Positions 1 through 5,003 of a stretch of 5,003 nt of DNA are shown here, piece by piece; the first letter of the stretch is position 1, and every line of letters begins with the position of its first letter. Made by a program: the position numbers and the translations under genes. Source of the DNA: Ramlibacter sp. GTDB taxonomy: Bacteria; Pseudomonadota; Gammaproteobacteria; Burkholderiales; Burkholderiaceae. A model generated the notes under the pieces. It had not been told where the DNA came from and did not search any database. It was given only the letters and a program-made list of their open reading frames with translations. Where the stretch lies: positions 1 to 5,003 of the forward strand of contig JACMQP010000337.1 of NCBI GenBank assembly GCA_014376915.1, read 5' to 3'.

Positions 1-1038
1 CTGTACAACGGCTTCGGCCAGCGCCAGGTGGCCACCATCTACGCCGACCAGAACCAGTACAAGGTGATCATGGGCGTCGCGCCGAACTACACGCGCAGCC
101 CGGAGGCGCTCAAGGACATCTACGTGCCGGCGCGGGTGCCGACCGGCGCCGTGACCTCGACGTCCGCCGCCACTGCGACGACGACCGCTGCGATTTCCAC
201 CGGCCCGATCAACCCCGGGCTGCGCGACCAGGCCACCGGCTCGCCGTTGAGCGCCTCGGCCCGCACCATGGTCCCGCTGTCGGCGATCGCACGCTTCGCC
301 GAGCGGCCCACCGCCAGCTCGGTGAACCACCAGGACGCAGAGCTGGCCACCACCATCTCGTACAACCTGGCGGAAGGCGCGACGCTGCCCGACGGCCAGG
401 CCGCGGTGCGCGCCGCGGAGGCTTCCATCAGCATGCCGATCAATGTGCGTGGCAGCTTCCAGGGCACGGCGCGGGCGGCGCAGGATTCGCAGCAGGAACA
501 GCCGATGCTGATCCTGGCGGCGATCGTGGTGATCTACATCGTGCTCGGCGTGCTGTATGAAAGCCTGGTCCATCCGATCACGGTGCTGTCGACACTGCCA
601 TCGGCCGGCGTCGGAGCGGTGCTGGCGCTGATGCTGTTCGGGCTGGACTTTTCCATCATGGCGCTGATCGGGCTGTTCCTGCTGATCGGCATCGTCAAGA
701 AGAACGCCATCCTGATCATCGACTTCGCTCTCGACGCCGAGCGCTCGCGCGGGCTGGCGCCGCTGGAGGCGGTGCGCGAAGCCTGCCTGCTGCGCTTCCG
801 CCCGATCCTGATGACCACGCTGGCAGCCATCCTGGGCGCGCTGCCGCTGGTGATCGGTTTTGGTGAAGGCTCCGAGCTGCGCCGGCCGCTGGGCATCGCC
901 ATCGTCGGCGGCCTGATCGCCAGCCAGGTCCTGACGCTGCTGACCACGCCCGTGGTCTACCTCATGCTCGACAAACTGCGTCGGCGCAGCCCGCTCGAGC
1001 GCGAGCTCGCCCGCCACCAAGATCCGCAACCTGCCTGA
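1..1038 (+). CDS. RND multidrug efflux pump, inner-membrane permease (C-terminal part, 5' end outside window)
   Basis: The reading frame is open from base 1 and encodes the last 345 residues of an HAE1-type RND transporter, a family of about 1,030-1,050 residues. These proton-driven trimers move drugs and other amphiphiles from the periplasm or membrane to an outer-membrane channel. Visible residues 1-165 are the end of the second periplasmic porter/docking region. The opening GQRQVATIY and NQYKVIM are typical of the MdtB/MdtC/MuxB branch. Residues 167-324 hold five membrane segments (TM8-TM12): YIVLGVLYESLVHP, the TM10 KKNAILIIDFA (K234 matches the AcrB proton-relay lysine K940), and RFRPILMTTLA. 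An Ala/Thr/Ser-rich stretch at about residues 43-88 looks like an insertion relative to AcrB. The stop overlaps the next start by one base, so the two are probably cotranslated. The class is certain; substrates are unknown. Confidence 0.95.
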   Translation: MYNGFGQRQVATIYADQNQYKVIMGVAPNYTRSPEALKDIYVPARVPTGAVTSTSAATATTTAAISTGPINPGLRDQATGSPLSASARTMVPLSAIARFAERPTASSVNHQDAELATTISYNLAEGATLPDGQAAVRAAEASISMPINVRGSFQGTARAAQDSQQEQPMLILAAIVVIYIVLGVLYESLVHPITVLSTLPSAGVGAVLALMLFGLDFSIMALIGLFLLIGIVKKNAILIIDFALDAERSRGLAPLEAVREACLLRFRPILMTTLAAILGALPLVIGFGEGSELRRPLGIAIVGGLIASQVLTLLTTPVVYLMLDKLRRRSPLERELARHQDPQPA

Positions 1039-2450
1039 TGCCCATGTCACCCTGTTCCCGCGCTTCAACCCTGATGCTTGCGTTTGCGCTTGCGCTCGCC
1101 CTGGCCGGCTGCGCCACCGTCGGGCCAACCGATCAGCGACCCGGGGTCGATACGCCGGTCGCCTTCAAGGAAGGGCAGGGCGCCTGGGTGCCCGCCACGC
1201 CGGCCGACACGCTGGAGCGTGGTCCCTGGTGGCTGCTGTTCGGCGACCCCGTGCTCAACGGGCTGGCCGAGCGGGTGGCTGTCGACAACCAGACCGTTGC
1301 GCAGTCCGTGGCTGCCTACGCGCAGGCGCGGGCGCTGATCGCGCTTCAGCGCGCCTCCCTGTTCCCGCAGGCGAACCTGAACCTGGGTGCGAACCGGCGT
1401 GGTGGAGGCGGGGAGACGCCAGGCAGCAGCAGCTACCAGCTCAGCATCGGCGGCAGCTGGGAGCCCGACGTGTGGGGCCGTCTCGGCCGCGGGGTCGATG
1501 CCGCACGGGCCGGCGAGCAGGCGGGCGCCGCGGACCTGGCGGCTGCGCGCCTGTCGGCGCAAGGCGAGCTGGCGGCCGACTACTTCGGTTTGCGCGGGCT
1601 GGACGCGCAGCGCAGCCTGCTGGCTGAAACCATCGCCGGTTACCAGCGCAACCTGCAGATCACGCAGAACCGCTACAGCGCCGGCATCGTTGCGCGCACC
1701 GACGTGCTGCAGGCGCAGACCCAGCTTGCCAACGCGCAGACCGATGCGCTGACGCTGGAGCGTCAGCGGGCCCAGCTGGAGCACGCGATCGCGGTGCTGG
1801 TGGGCGTCGCGCCAGCCAGTTTCAGCCTGGCACCTGAATTCACCTGGGCGATCCAGCTGCCGCCCGTGCCGATGACAGTCCCGTCGACGCTGCTGCAGCG
1901 GCGGCCCGACATCGCGGCCGCCGAGCGTCGCGTCGCGTCGGCCAACCTGCAGATCGGCATCGCCCAGGCTGCGTACTACCCCAGCCTGTCGCTGAGTGGA
2001 TCGGCGGGTCTTGGCGCGGCGACCATCGGCGAGCTGTTCAACGCGTCGAGCCTGGTTTGGTCGCTCGGCGCCTCACTGGCGCAGACGATTTTCAACGCCG
2101 GCGCCACCGGCGCACGCGTCGAACAGGCGCGTGCCGCGCACGAGGCAGCGACGGCGCGTTACCGGCAGACGGTGCTGACTGCATTCGAGCAGGTCGAGGA
2201 CCAGCTGGTCGCATCGCGCGTGCTGGGCCAGCAGCTGGCGCTGCGGGAGCAGGCAGCGCAGGCCGCGAGTCTGGTGGAGCAACAGGTGCTCAACCGCTAC
2301 CAGGCCGGGCAGGTCAGCTACACCGAGGTGATCAATGTCCAGGCCACAGCGCTCAATGCGCGCCGCGCCCTGGTGCAACTCCAGTCGGACCGTCAGACGG
2401 CGGCGGTGGCGCTGATCCAGGCGCTGGGAGGCGGCTGGGCGGGTCTTTAG
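1038..2450 (+). CDS. Outer-membrane efflux factor lipoprotein, NodT/OprM family
   Basis: Encodes a 470-residue TolC-like outer-membrane channel, the usual length for the NodT/OprM family; such trimers form the exit duct of RND pumps. Residues 1-24 are a lipoprotein signal peptide: hydrophobic core LMLAFALALALA, then the lipobox L-A-G-C with the lipidated cysteine at C25. Two OEP repeats follow. The first carries GSWEPDVWGRLGRGVDAA (139-156) and RYSAGIVARTDVLQAQTQL (212-230). The second carries LLQRRPDIAAAERRVASANL (285-304), AYYPSLSLSGSAG (312-324) and NRYQAGQVSYTEVINVQ (419-435). Helical stretches rich in Ala, Gln and Arg suit the periplasmic alpha-barrel. The ATG at 1038 was chosen because it overlaps the pump's TGA as TGATG, favouring translational coupling; no clear Shine-Dalgarno is visible. 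An ATG two codons later is possible. It presumably serves the pump encoded just upstream. Confidence 0.95.
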   Translation: MPMSPCSRASTLMLAFALALALAGCATVGPTDQRPGVDTPVAFKEGQGAWVPATPADTLERGPWWLLFGDPVLNGLAERVAVDNQTVAQSVAAYAQARALIALQRASLFPQANLNLGANRRGGGGETPGSSSYQLSIGGSWEPDVWGRLGRGVDAARAGEQAGAADLAAARLSAQGELAADYFGLRGLDAQRSLLAETIAGYQRNLQITQNRYSAGIVARTDVLQAQTQLANAQTDALTLERQRAQLEHAIAVLVGVAPASFSLAPEFTWAIQLPPVPMTVPSTLLQRRPDIAAAERRVASANLQIGIAQAAYYPSLSLSGSAGLGAATIGELFNASSLVWSLGASLAQTIFNAGATGARVEQARAAHEAATARYRQTVLTAFEQVEDQLVASRVLGQQLALREQAAQAASLVEQQVLNRYQAGQVSYTEVINVQATALNARRALVQLQSDRQTAAVALIQALGGGWAGL

Positions 2451-2467
2451 CGCGGCGGAGAATCCAA

Positions 2468-2480
2468 AACAAACTTTGTT
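2468..2480. other. AT-rich perfect inverted repeat 18 bases after the efflux operon
   Basis: AACAAA-C-TTTGTT is a perfect 13-base inverted repeat around one central base. It lies just past the stop of the outer-membrane factor gene, in an otherwise GC-rich sequence. It could form a weak hairpin (AACAA/TTGTT with a 3-base loop), but it lacks a GC-rich stem and a following T-run. A classical intrinsic terminator is therefore unlikely. It might instead be a protein-binding site or chance. Confidence 0.2.
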
Positions 2481-2529
2481 CGAGGCTCACGGTGGTCGTA
2501 CGACACCGACGGCTGCACAGAAGTCGGAC

Positions 2530-2545
2530 AGCCTTGTGAAAGGCT
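2530..2545 (-). other. Short hairpin at the stop of the putative small gene
   Basis: AGCCTT-GTGA-AAGGCT on the + strand is a perfect 6-base stem with a 4-base loop. On the - strand it begins within the TAG stop codon of the 47-residue frame. That position would suit a 3' end structure for the small transcript. No T-run follows on either strand, so it is not a convincing intrinsic terminator. Confidence 0.25.
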
Positions 2546-2687
2546 AATGGAAGCGGCGCTTCAACCACCAGCCTTCTCGCGGTTTCACCCAGCGGATGGA
2601 AGGTGGCTGCGAACACGACCCGTTGGCCAGGAACCGCTCCTGCATCACACGGGCGAAGTCGGCGTGCAGCGCGTCAGCGCTAGCCAT
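2544..2687 (-). CDS. Putative small protein of 47 residues, function unknown
   Basis: A 48-codon frame on the - strand (ATG at 2687-2685, TAG at 2546-2544) fills most of the gap between the efflux operon and the halohydrin dehalogenase-like gene. The protein starts MASADALHADFARVMQERF, with an amphipathic helical pattern. It ends in a striking basic, Trp-rich tail, IRWVKPREGWWLKRRFH, with three Trp in 17 residues. Third codon positions are mostly G or C, as in the neighbouring genes. GGGA lies about 8 bases upstream of the ATG (CGGGAAAATTGGATG), an acceptable ribosome binding site. No signal peptide, membrane segment or paired cysteine motif is visible. I do not recognise the family. It is divergent from the dehalogenase-like gene, with a 44-base gap between the starts. 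It could be a real conserved small gene, a remnant of a larger gene, or chance. Confidence 0.42.
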   Translation of the reverse strand: MASADALHADFARVMQERFLANGSCSQPPSIRWVKPREGWWLKRRFH

Positions 2688-2711
2688 CCAATTTTCCCGA
2701 GGTCTGATTGG
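2688..2711. promoter_or_regulatory. Candidate operator: CCAAT...ATTGG inverted repeat between divergent genes
   Basis: CCAAT (2688-2692) and ATTGG (2707-2711) form a 5-base inverted repeat with a 14-base spacer. It occupies the short gap between the divergent starts of the putative small gene (2687) and the dehalogenase-like gene (2732). The arms are short and I see no convincing -35/-10 pair around them. This is only a candidate site for a shared regulator. Confidence 0.15.
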
Positions 2712-2731
2712 CTGCGTGGCAAGATGGCGCC

Positions 2732-3415
2732 ATGCAACCGTACTCGCTCGCTGGCAAGCGCATCCTCCTCACCCATGCGAACTTGTTCATGGGCCCCGCC
2801 CTCGCCGAGGTCCTTCGGGAATGCGGCGCGGAAGTCATCGCCGACGAGGACCCGTTGAACGATGCGCGGGCGCCGGCCGCGATCGTTGAGCGCGCCGGAC
2901 GCCTGGACATCCTGGTGGCACACCTGGCCATCCCGGCGCCCTCCACCGCCGTGGATGAAACAACTGATCTGGAATGGCAATCCGTTTTCGCGGCGCTGGT
3001 CGATCCACTGCCACGCCTGGTGCGTGCGGTGTTGCCGCAGATGAAAGAGCGTCGGGCGGGCCGCGTCTTGGTTGTGGGCAGCGCGTCCGCTTTGCGCGGC
3101 ATGAAACGAGCTTCAACCTACAGCGCTGCGCGGGGTGCTCAGTTGGCGTTCGTACAAAGCGCCGGGATCGAGCTTGCGCCGTTCAACATTCAGGTCAATG
3201 CCATCGCGCAGAACTTTGTAGACAACCCGACGTACTTCCCCGCGCACGTGCAGGACGACCCAAGGTTCAAGGAGCGGCTTGCCCGGGAGGTCCCCCTGGG
3301 GCGACTGGTAAGCGCTCGGGAGGACGCGCTCTTTTGCGCCTACTTGTGTAGCGACGCTGCGGCCTGTTTCGTCGGACAGGTGTTCCCGCTGGCTGGAGGC
3401 TGGACGGTGCGCTGA
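2732..3415 (+). CDS. Halohydrin (haloalcohol) dehalogenase-like protein of the SDR superfamily
   Basis: Encodes 227 residues with an SDR-type fold pattern but not a usual NAD(P)-dependent dehydrogenase. The glycine-rich TGxxxGxG motif is replaced by T14-HANL-F19-M-G21, exactly the T-x4-F-x-G signature of halohydrin dehalogenases, where the phenylalanine helps form the halide pocket. The catalytic triad spacing S117-x12-Y130-x3-R134 is also exact, with Arg in place of the SDR lysine. The NNAG motif is absent (VAHLAIP, 62-68). The NFVDNPTYFP segment (161-170) and VFPLAGGW (217-224) match the family's halide-binding loop and C-terminal region. Known members are cytosolic and reversibly convert vicinal haloalcohols to epoxides plus halide, without a redox cofactor. 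They also open epoxides with azide, cyanide or nitrite. The start is the ATG at 2732, which gives a normal N-terminus; a TTG at 2708 would add eight unlikely residues. No strong Shine-Dalgarno is seen. Family is likely; substrate is unknown. Confidence 0.82.
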   Translation: MQPYSLAGKRILLTHANLFMGPALAEVLRECGAEVIADEDPLNDARAPAAIVERAGRLDILVAHLAIPAPSTAVDETTDLEWQSVFAALVDPLPRLVRAVLPQMKERRAGRVLVVGSASALRGMKRASTYSAARGAQLAFVQSAGIELAPFNIQVNAIAQNFVDNPTYFPAHVQDDPRFKERLAREVPLGRLVSAREDALFCAYLCSDAAACFVGQVFPLAGGWTVR

Positions 3416-3421
3416 ACTGCC

Positions 3422-3437
3422 GCTTCCGGCCGGAAGC
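3422..3437. other. Perfect 16-base palindrome between convergent genes
   Basis: GCTTCCGGCCGGAAGC is a perfect palindrome seven bases after the dehalogenase-like stop, in the 66-base spacer where that gene and lrgB converge. As RNA it can form a strong GC-rich stem on both strands, so it may act as a shared 3' end structure. Neither strand has the following T-run of an intrinsic terminator. A shorter GTGAG...CTCAC repeat (3445-3449 and 3467-3471) lies next to it. Confidence 0.4.
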
Positions 3438-3481
3438 AGCCCTCGTGAGATGAGCAACCAATGTCACTCACTTGACGCACG

Positions 3482-4210
3482 TCATCCCAGGAGACGAAAC
3501 AACAAGGGTATGCCCAACGACTGAAGCAACACTTGAAGTCCCAAGGCCAGGCCCGCATAGGCGCCTGCTTCCGCGTTGACTTGCATGGCTCGCGCCGCTC
3601 CGATTCCGTGTGATGCTGTACCCAGCGCGAAACCCCGCGCGACCCAGCCTTCAACAGTCTGTGGAACGCGAAGCAAAGCGTAGAGGTATTTGGCGCTGAG
3701 CGCGCCAACCAGCCCGGTCAGTACCGCAAAGGCAGCGGCGAGGGCTGGAACCCCCCCAATCTTCTCTGCGATGCCCATTGCCACAGGGGCCGTTACCGAC
3801 TTCGGGATCAGCGACAGAAGCACTTCGCCAGGCAACCCGAGCGCCCACCCGATCGCCAGGGCGGACGTACTGGCAGCCACGGCCCCCAGCAGCGAGGCCG
3901 CGAGCAACCGCAACCAGTTGCGCCGGACAACGTGGCGCCGCTGCCAAAGAGGCCATGCCAGTGCGACGACTGCCGGCCCGAGCAGGAAGTGAATGAACTG
4001 GGCGCCGGAGAAGTAGACGGGATAGGCCACGTCCGCCAGCAGCAGCCCCGAAGATAACGCGACCACCGACCACAGCACCGGATTGGCCCAAGGTGCCTGT
4101 CCGAGCGCTGTGTAGACCTGAAGGGTCAGCAGATAAACGATCAAGGTCGCCGTCAGACCGAACAACGGCGTCGACGAGAGGTAAACCCAGAGTTCAACGA
4201 AGTTCGGCAT
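3482..4210 (-). CDS. lrgB: LrgB/CidB family membrane protein
   Basis: Encodes 242 residues, close to the usual 225-245 for LrgB/CidB proteins, with several hydrophobic membrane spans. Family signatures are clear: FSGAQFIHFLLGPAVVALAW (67-86), SLIPKSVTAPVAMGIAEKIG (133-152) and GFALGTASHGIGAARAMQ (193-210). The family was first described as modulators of murein hydrolase export and cell lysis in Gram-positive bacteria. The plant homologue PLGG1 carries glycolate and glycerate, and bacterial members have been linked to small organic acids such as pyruvate. The ATG at 4210 is chosen; it overlaps the end of lrgA by 17 bases. A TTG at 4228 would add six residues. The overlap implies translational coupling with lrgA. 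A G7 run (3751-3757) lies inside the gene at the IGGV codons. Family is certain; physiological role is not. Confidence 0.93.
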   Translation of the reverse strand: MPNFVELWVYLSSTPLFGLTATLIVYLLTLQVYTALGQAPWANPVLWSVVALSSGLLLADVAYPVYFSGAQFIHFLLGPAVVALAWPLWQRRHVVRRNWLRLLAASLLGAVAASTSALAIGWALGLPGEVLLSLIPKSVTAPVAMGIAEKIGGVPALAAAFAVLTGLVGALSAKYLYALLRVPQTVEGWVARGFALGTASHGIGAARAMQVNAEAGAYAGLALGLQVLLQSLGIPLLFRLLG

Positions 4211-4553
4211 CTTGCGTGGGCCCAGCAATCCGCAGGACGAGTACCGTCACTGCCAGACCGATCCAAGTCGAGACGACGAGCACCACAAACAGCCGCACAC
4301 CGTATTGCCTGAGAAGCGGCAAGTACGCCATGACGCCCACGGCCACCGGGACAAACAGCAAAGACAAGTGCGACAACAAGAAGTCAGCGCAGCGCGACAC
4401 GGGCTCGCGTACTCGAGCACTTCCCAACGCAAACAGGAGCAGGACCATCCCGATCACCGGTCCGGGCAGTGGCAGGGACAATCCGCGCGAAAGCAACTCT
4501 CCGACCGTCTGCAGTGAAAGCAGCCATGCGAAACCTGCAAGTGCGGACGACAT
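4194..4553 (-). CDS. lrgA: LrgA/CidA family holin-like membrane protein
   Basis: Encodes 119 residues, a normal length for the CidA/LrgA family of small holin-like inner-membrane proteins. Four hydrophobic segments are visible, at roughly residues 5-20, 30-44, 58-80 and 85-109. The family motifs LPLPGPVIGMVLLL (27-40) and FLLSHLSLLFVPVAVGVM (58-75) are intact; the tail is charged and short. CidA and LrgA proteins oligomerise in the membrane and work with their LrgB/CidB partner, proposed as holin/antiholin-like controllers or as part of a metabolite export unit. The gene precedes lrgB and overlaps it by 17 bases, the usual order for the pair. The start is the ATG at 4553; only a weak purine-containing stretch (GTGGCAAACC) lies before it. 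CidA-like and LrgA-like subtypes cannot be separated by eye. Confidence 0.92.
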   Translation of the reverse strand: MSSALAGFAWLLSLQTVGELLSRGLSLPLPGPVIGMVLLLFALGSARVREPVSRCADFLLSHLSLLFVPVAVGVMAYLPLLRQYGVRLFVVLVVSTWIGLAVTVLVLRIAGPTQDAELR

Positions 4554-4696
4554 GGTTTGCCACGATACAGCAACGCGTCTGGTGCTCGCGAGTTTGAAGC
4601 AGGTGCCAGGGATGTTTTGAAGCGCCAGCCGGCTGCGACGCCAATCAAGGCACCGCTAATCCGACGCAGACATAAACCGCTTGCCTACCCACCCTC
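4554..4696 (-). other. Spacer between glutathione transferase stop and lrgA start
   Basis: These 143 bases separate two genes in the same direction and are the likeliest place for an lrgAB promoter. A TTGATT sequence on the - strand (about 4642-4647) is a possible -35 element, but no good -10 box is found at the right distance. No terminator-like hairpin with a T-run is visible, so readthrough from the transferase gene is possible. No convincing gene is seen. Confidence 0.3.
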
Positions 4697-5003
4697 TCAT
4701 CGGTCGACCCCGTCCTTCGAAGCGACGTCCAGCTCCGGATAATGCCGAAAGATCCCTTGTTCGCTAAACGGGAGGCGCCGCTCGCTTCGCAGGTAGGCCG
4801 CCACCCGCGGCTGCGCCGCGACACGGCGGTGCAGCGCTACGACCAAGGGTGCGCCAGGCAGGATTCGCCCGGCCGCCTGAGGAAACGCATATCGCAGGCC
4901 CTCGACGAGGTGGAAGAGCGACAGATCCGCATAGCTCAGGCGGTTGCCGACCAGGAAGCGCTCTCCGGCCGTGTTCTGCGAAAGAATGCGCTCGAACCAC
5001 CGC
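4697..5003 (-). CDS. Glutathione S-transferase, C-terminal domain (5' end outside window)
   Basis: A frame open to the right edge of the window encodes the last 101 residues of a glutathione S-transferase, ending at TGA (4699-4697). The all-helical C-terminal domain is recognisable from FLVGNRLSYADLSLFHLVEG (16-35). The S-Y-A-D there is the conserved N-capping box (S/T-x-x-D) of helix alpha-6. Further on come LHRRVAAQPRVAAYLRSERR (57-76) and LPFSEQGIFRHYPELD (77-92), an ending typical of sigma/pi-like bacterial GSTs of about 200-220 residues. These cytosolic dimers conjugate glutathione to electrophiles or act as peroxidases. The thioredoxin-like N-terminal domain with the catalytic residue is not in the window, so the class and activity cannot be judged. 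It is transcribed towards lrgA, 143 bases away. Confidence 0.85.
   Translation of the reverse strand, partial: RWFERILSQNTAGERFLVGNRLSYADLSLFHLVEGLRYAFPQAAGRILPGAPLVVALHRRVAAQPRVAAYLRSERRLPFSEQGIFRHYPELDVASKDGVDR

Noticed and set aside
1065..1784. 239-residue - strand frame opposite the outer-membrane factor gene
   Set aside because: It is antisense to a gene with full family motifs and shows no recognisable domain.
2506..2527. CCGAC...GTCGG inverted repeat in the gap after the efflux operon
   Set aside because: Five-base arms with a 12-base loop and no extension; expected by chance in GC-rich DNA.
2530..2545. Intrinsic terminator at the AGCCTT/AAGGCT hairpin
   Set aside because: No T-run follows on either strand and the stem is only six base pairs, so it is listed only as a hairpin.
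2708..2731. TTG-initiated eight-residue extension of the dehalogenase-like protein
   Set aside because: The ATG at 2732 places the first beta strand and T-x4-F-x-G motif at the usual distance from the N-terminus. The extension overlaps the candidate operator and has no ribosome binding site.
2732..3415. Ordinary NAD(P)-dependent short-chain dehydrogenase
   Set aside because: The second and third positions of the TGxxxGxG pattern (Gly to His, Gly to Phe), the NNAG motif and the catalytic lysine are all changed in the manner of halohydrin dehalogenases.
4093..4620. 175-residue + strand frame opposite lrgA
   Set aside because: It is antisense to the clear lrgA and start of lrgB, with a Ser/Thr/Arg-rich composition typical of a shadow frame.
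4454..4648. 64-residue - strand frame covering the lrgA upstream region
   Set aside because: It runs into lrgA in another frame. Its downstream half is rich in Cys, His and Arg, as expected of a shadow, and no ribosome binding site is seen.
4764..5000. 78-residue - strand frame at the right edge
   Set aside because: It is an out-of-frame shadow of the glutathione transferase; its composition is Arg, Ala and Pro rich with no family pattern.

Overview
This GC-rich window of tightly packed genes looks like a chromosomal segment of a beta- or gammaproteobacterium. The main clues are an RND efflux pump followed by a NodT-type outer-membrane lipoprotein, an LrgA/LrgB pair and a bacterial glutathione S-transferase. 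The genus cannot be fixed from the sequence. I see no rRNA, tRNA, CRISPR array, insertion sequence or prophage gene.

Left part (1-2450, + strand): the C-terminal third of an RND inner-membrane pump, whose 5' end lies outside the window. It overlaps by one base (TGATG) an outer-membrane factor lipoprotein of the OprM/NodT type. Together they are the distal end of a tripartite efflux operon. The periplasmic adaptor, and possibly a second RND subunit, would lie upstream.

Middle part (2451-3481): a 281-base gap that contains a plausible unlisted 47-codon gene on the - strand (2544-2687). Next comes a + strand gene (2732-3415) that a routine annotation would call an SDR oxidoreductase. Its cofactor glycine motif is broken, and it carries both diagnostic motifs of halohydrin (haloalcohol) dehalogenases: T-x4-F-x-G, and S-x12-Y-x3-R. 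It is the most interesting gene here. It converges on the next cluster across a 66-base spacer that contains a perfect 16-base palindrome.

Right part (3482-5003, - strand): an overlapping lrgA-lrgB pair encoding CidA/LrgA- and CidB/LrgB-type membrane proteins. Upstream, in the same direction, is the C-terminal 101 codons of a glutathione S-transferase that enters from the right edge.

An efflux pump, a probable epoxide-forming dehalogenase and a glutathione transferase could all bear on handling toxic or halogenated compounds. They are in at least three transcription units, so this link is inferred from proximity only.
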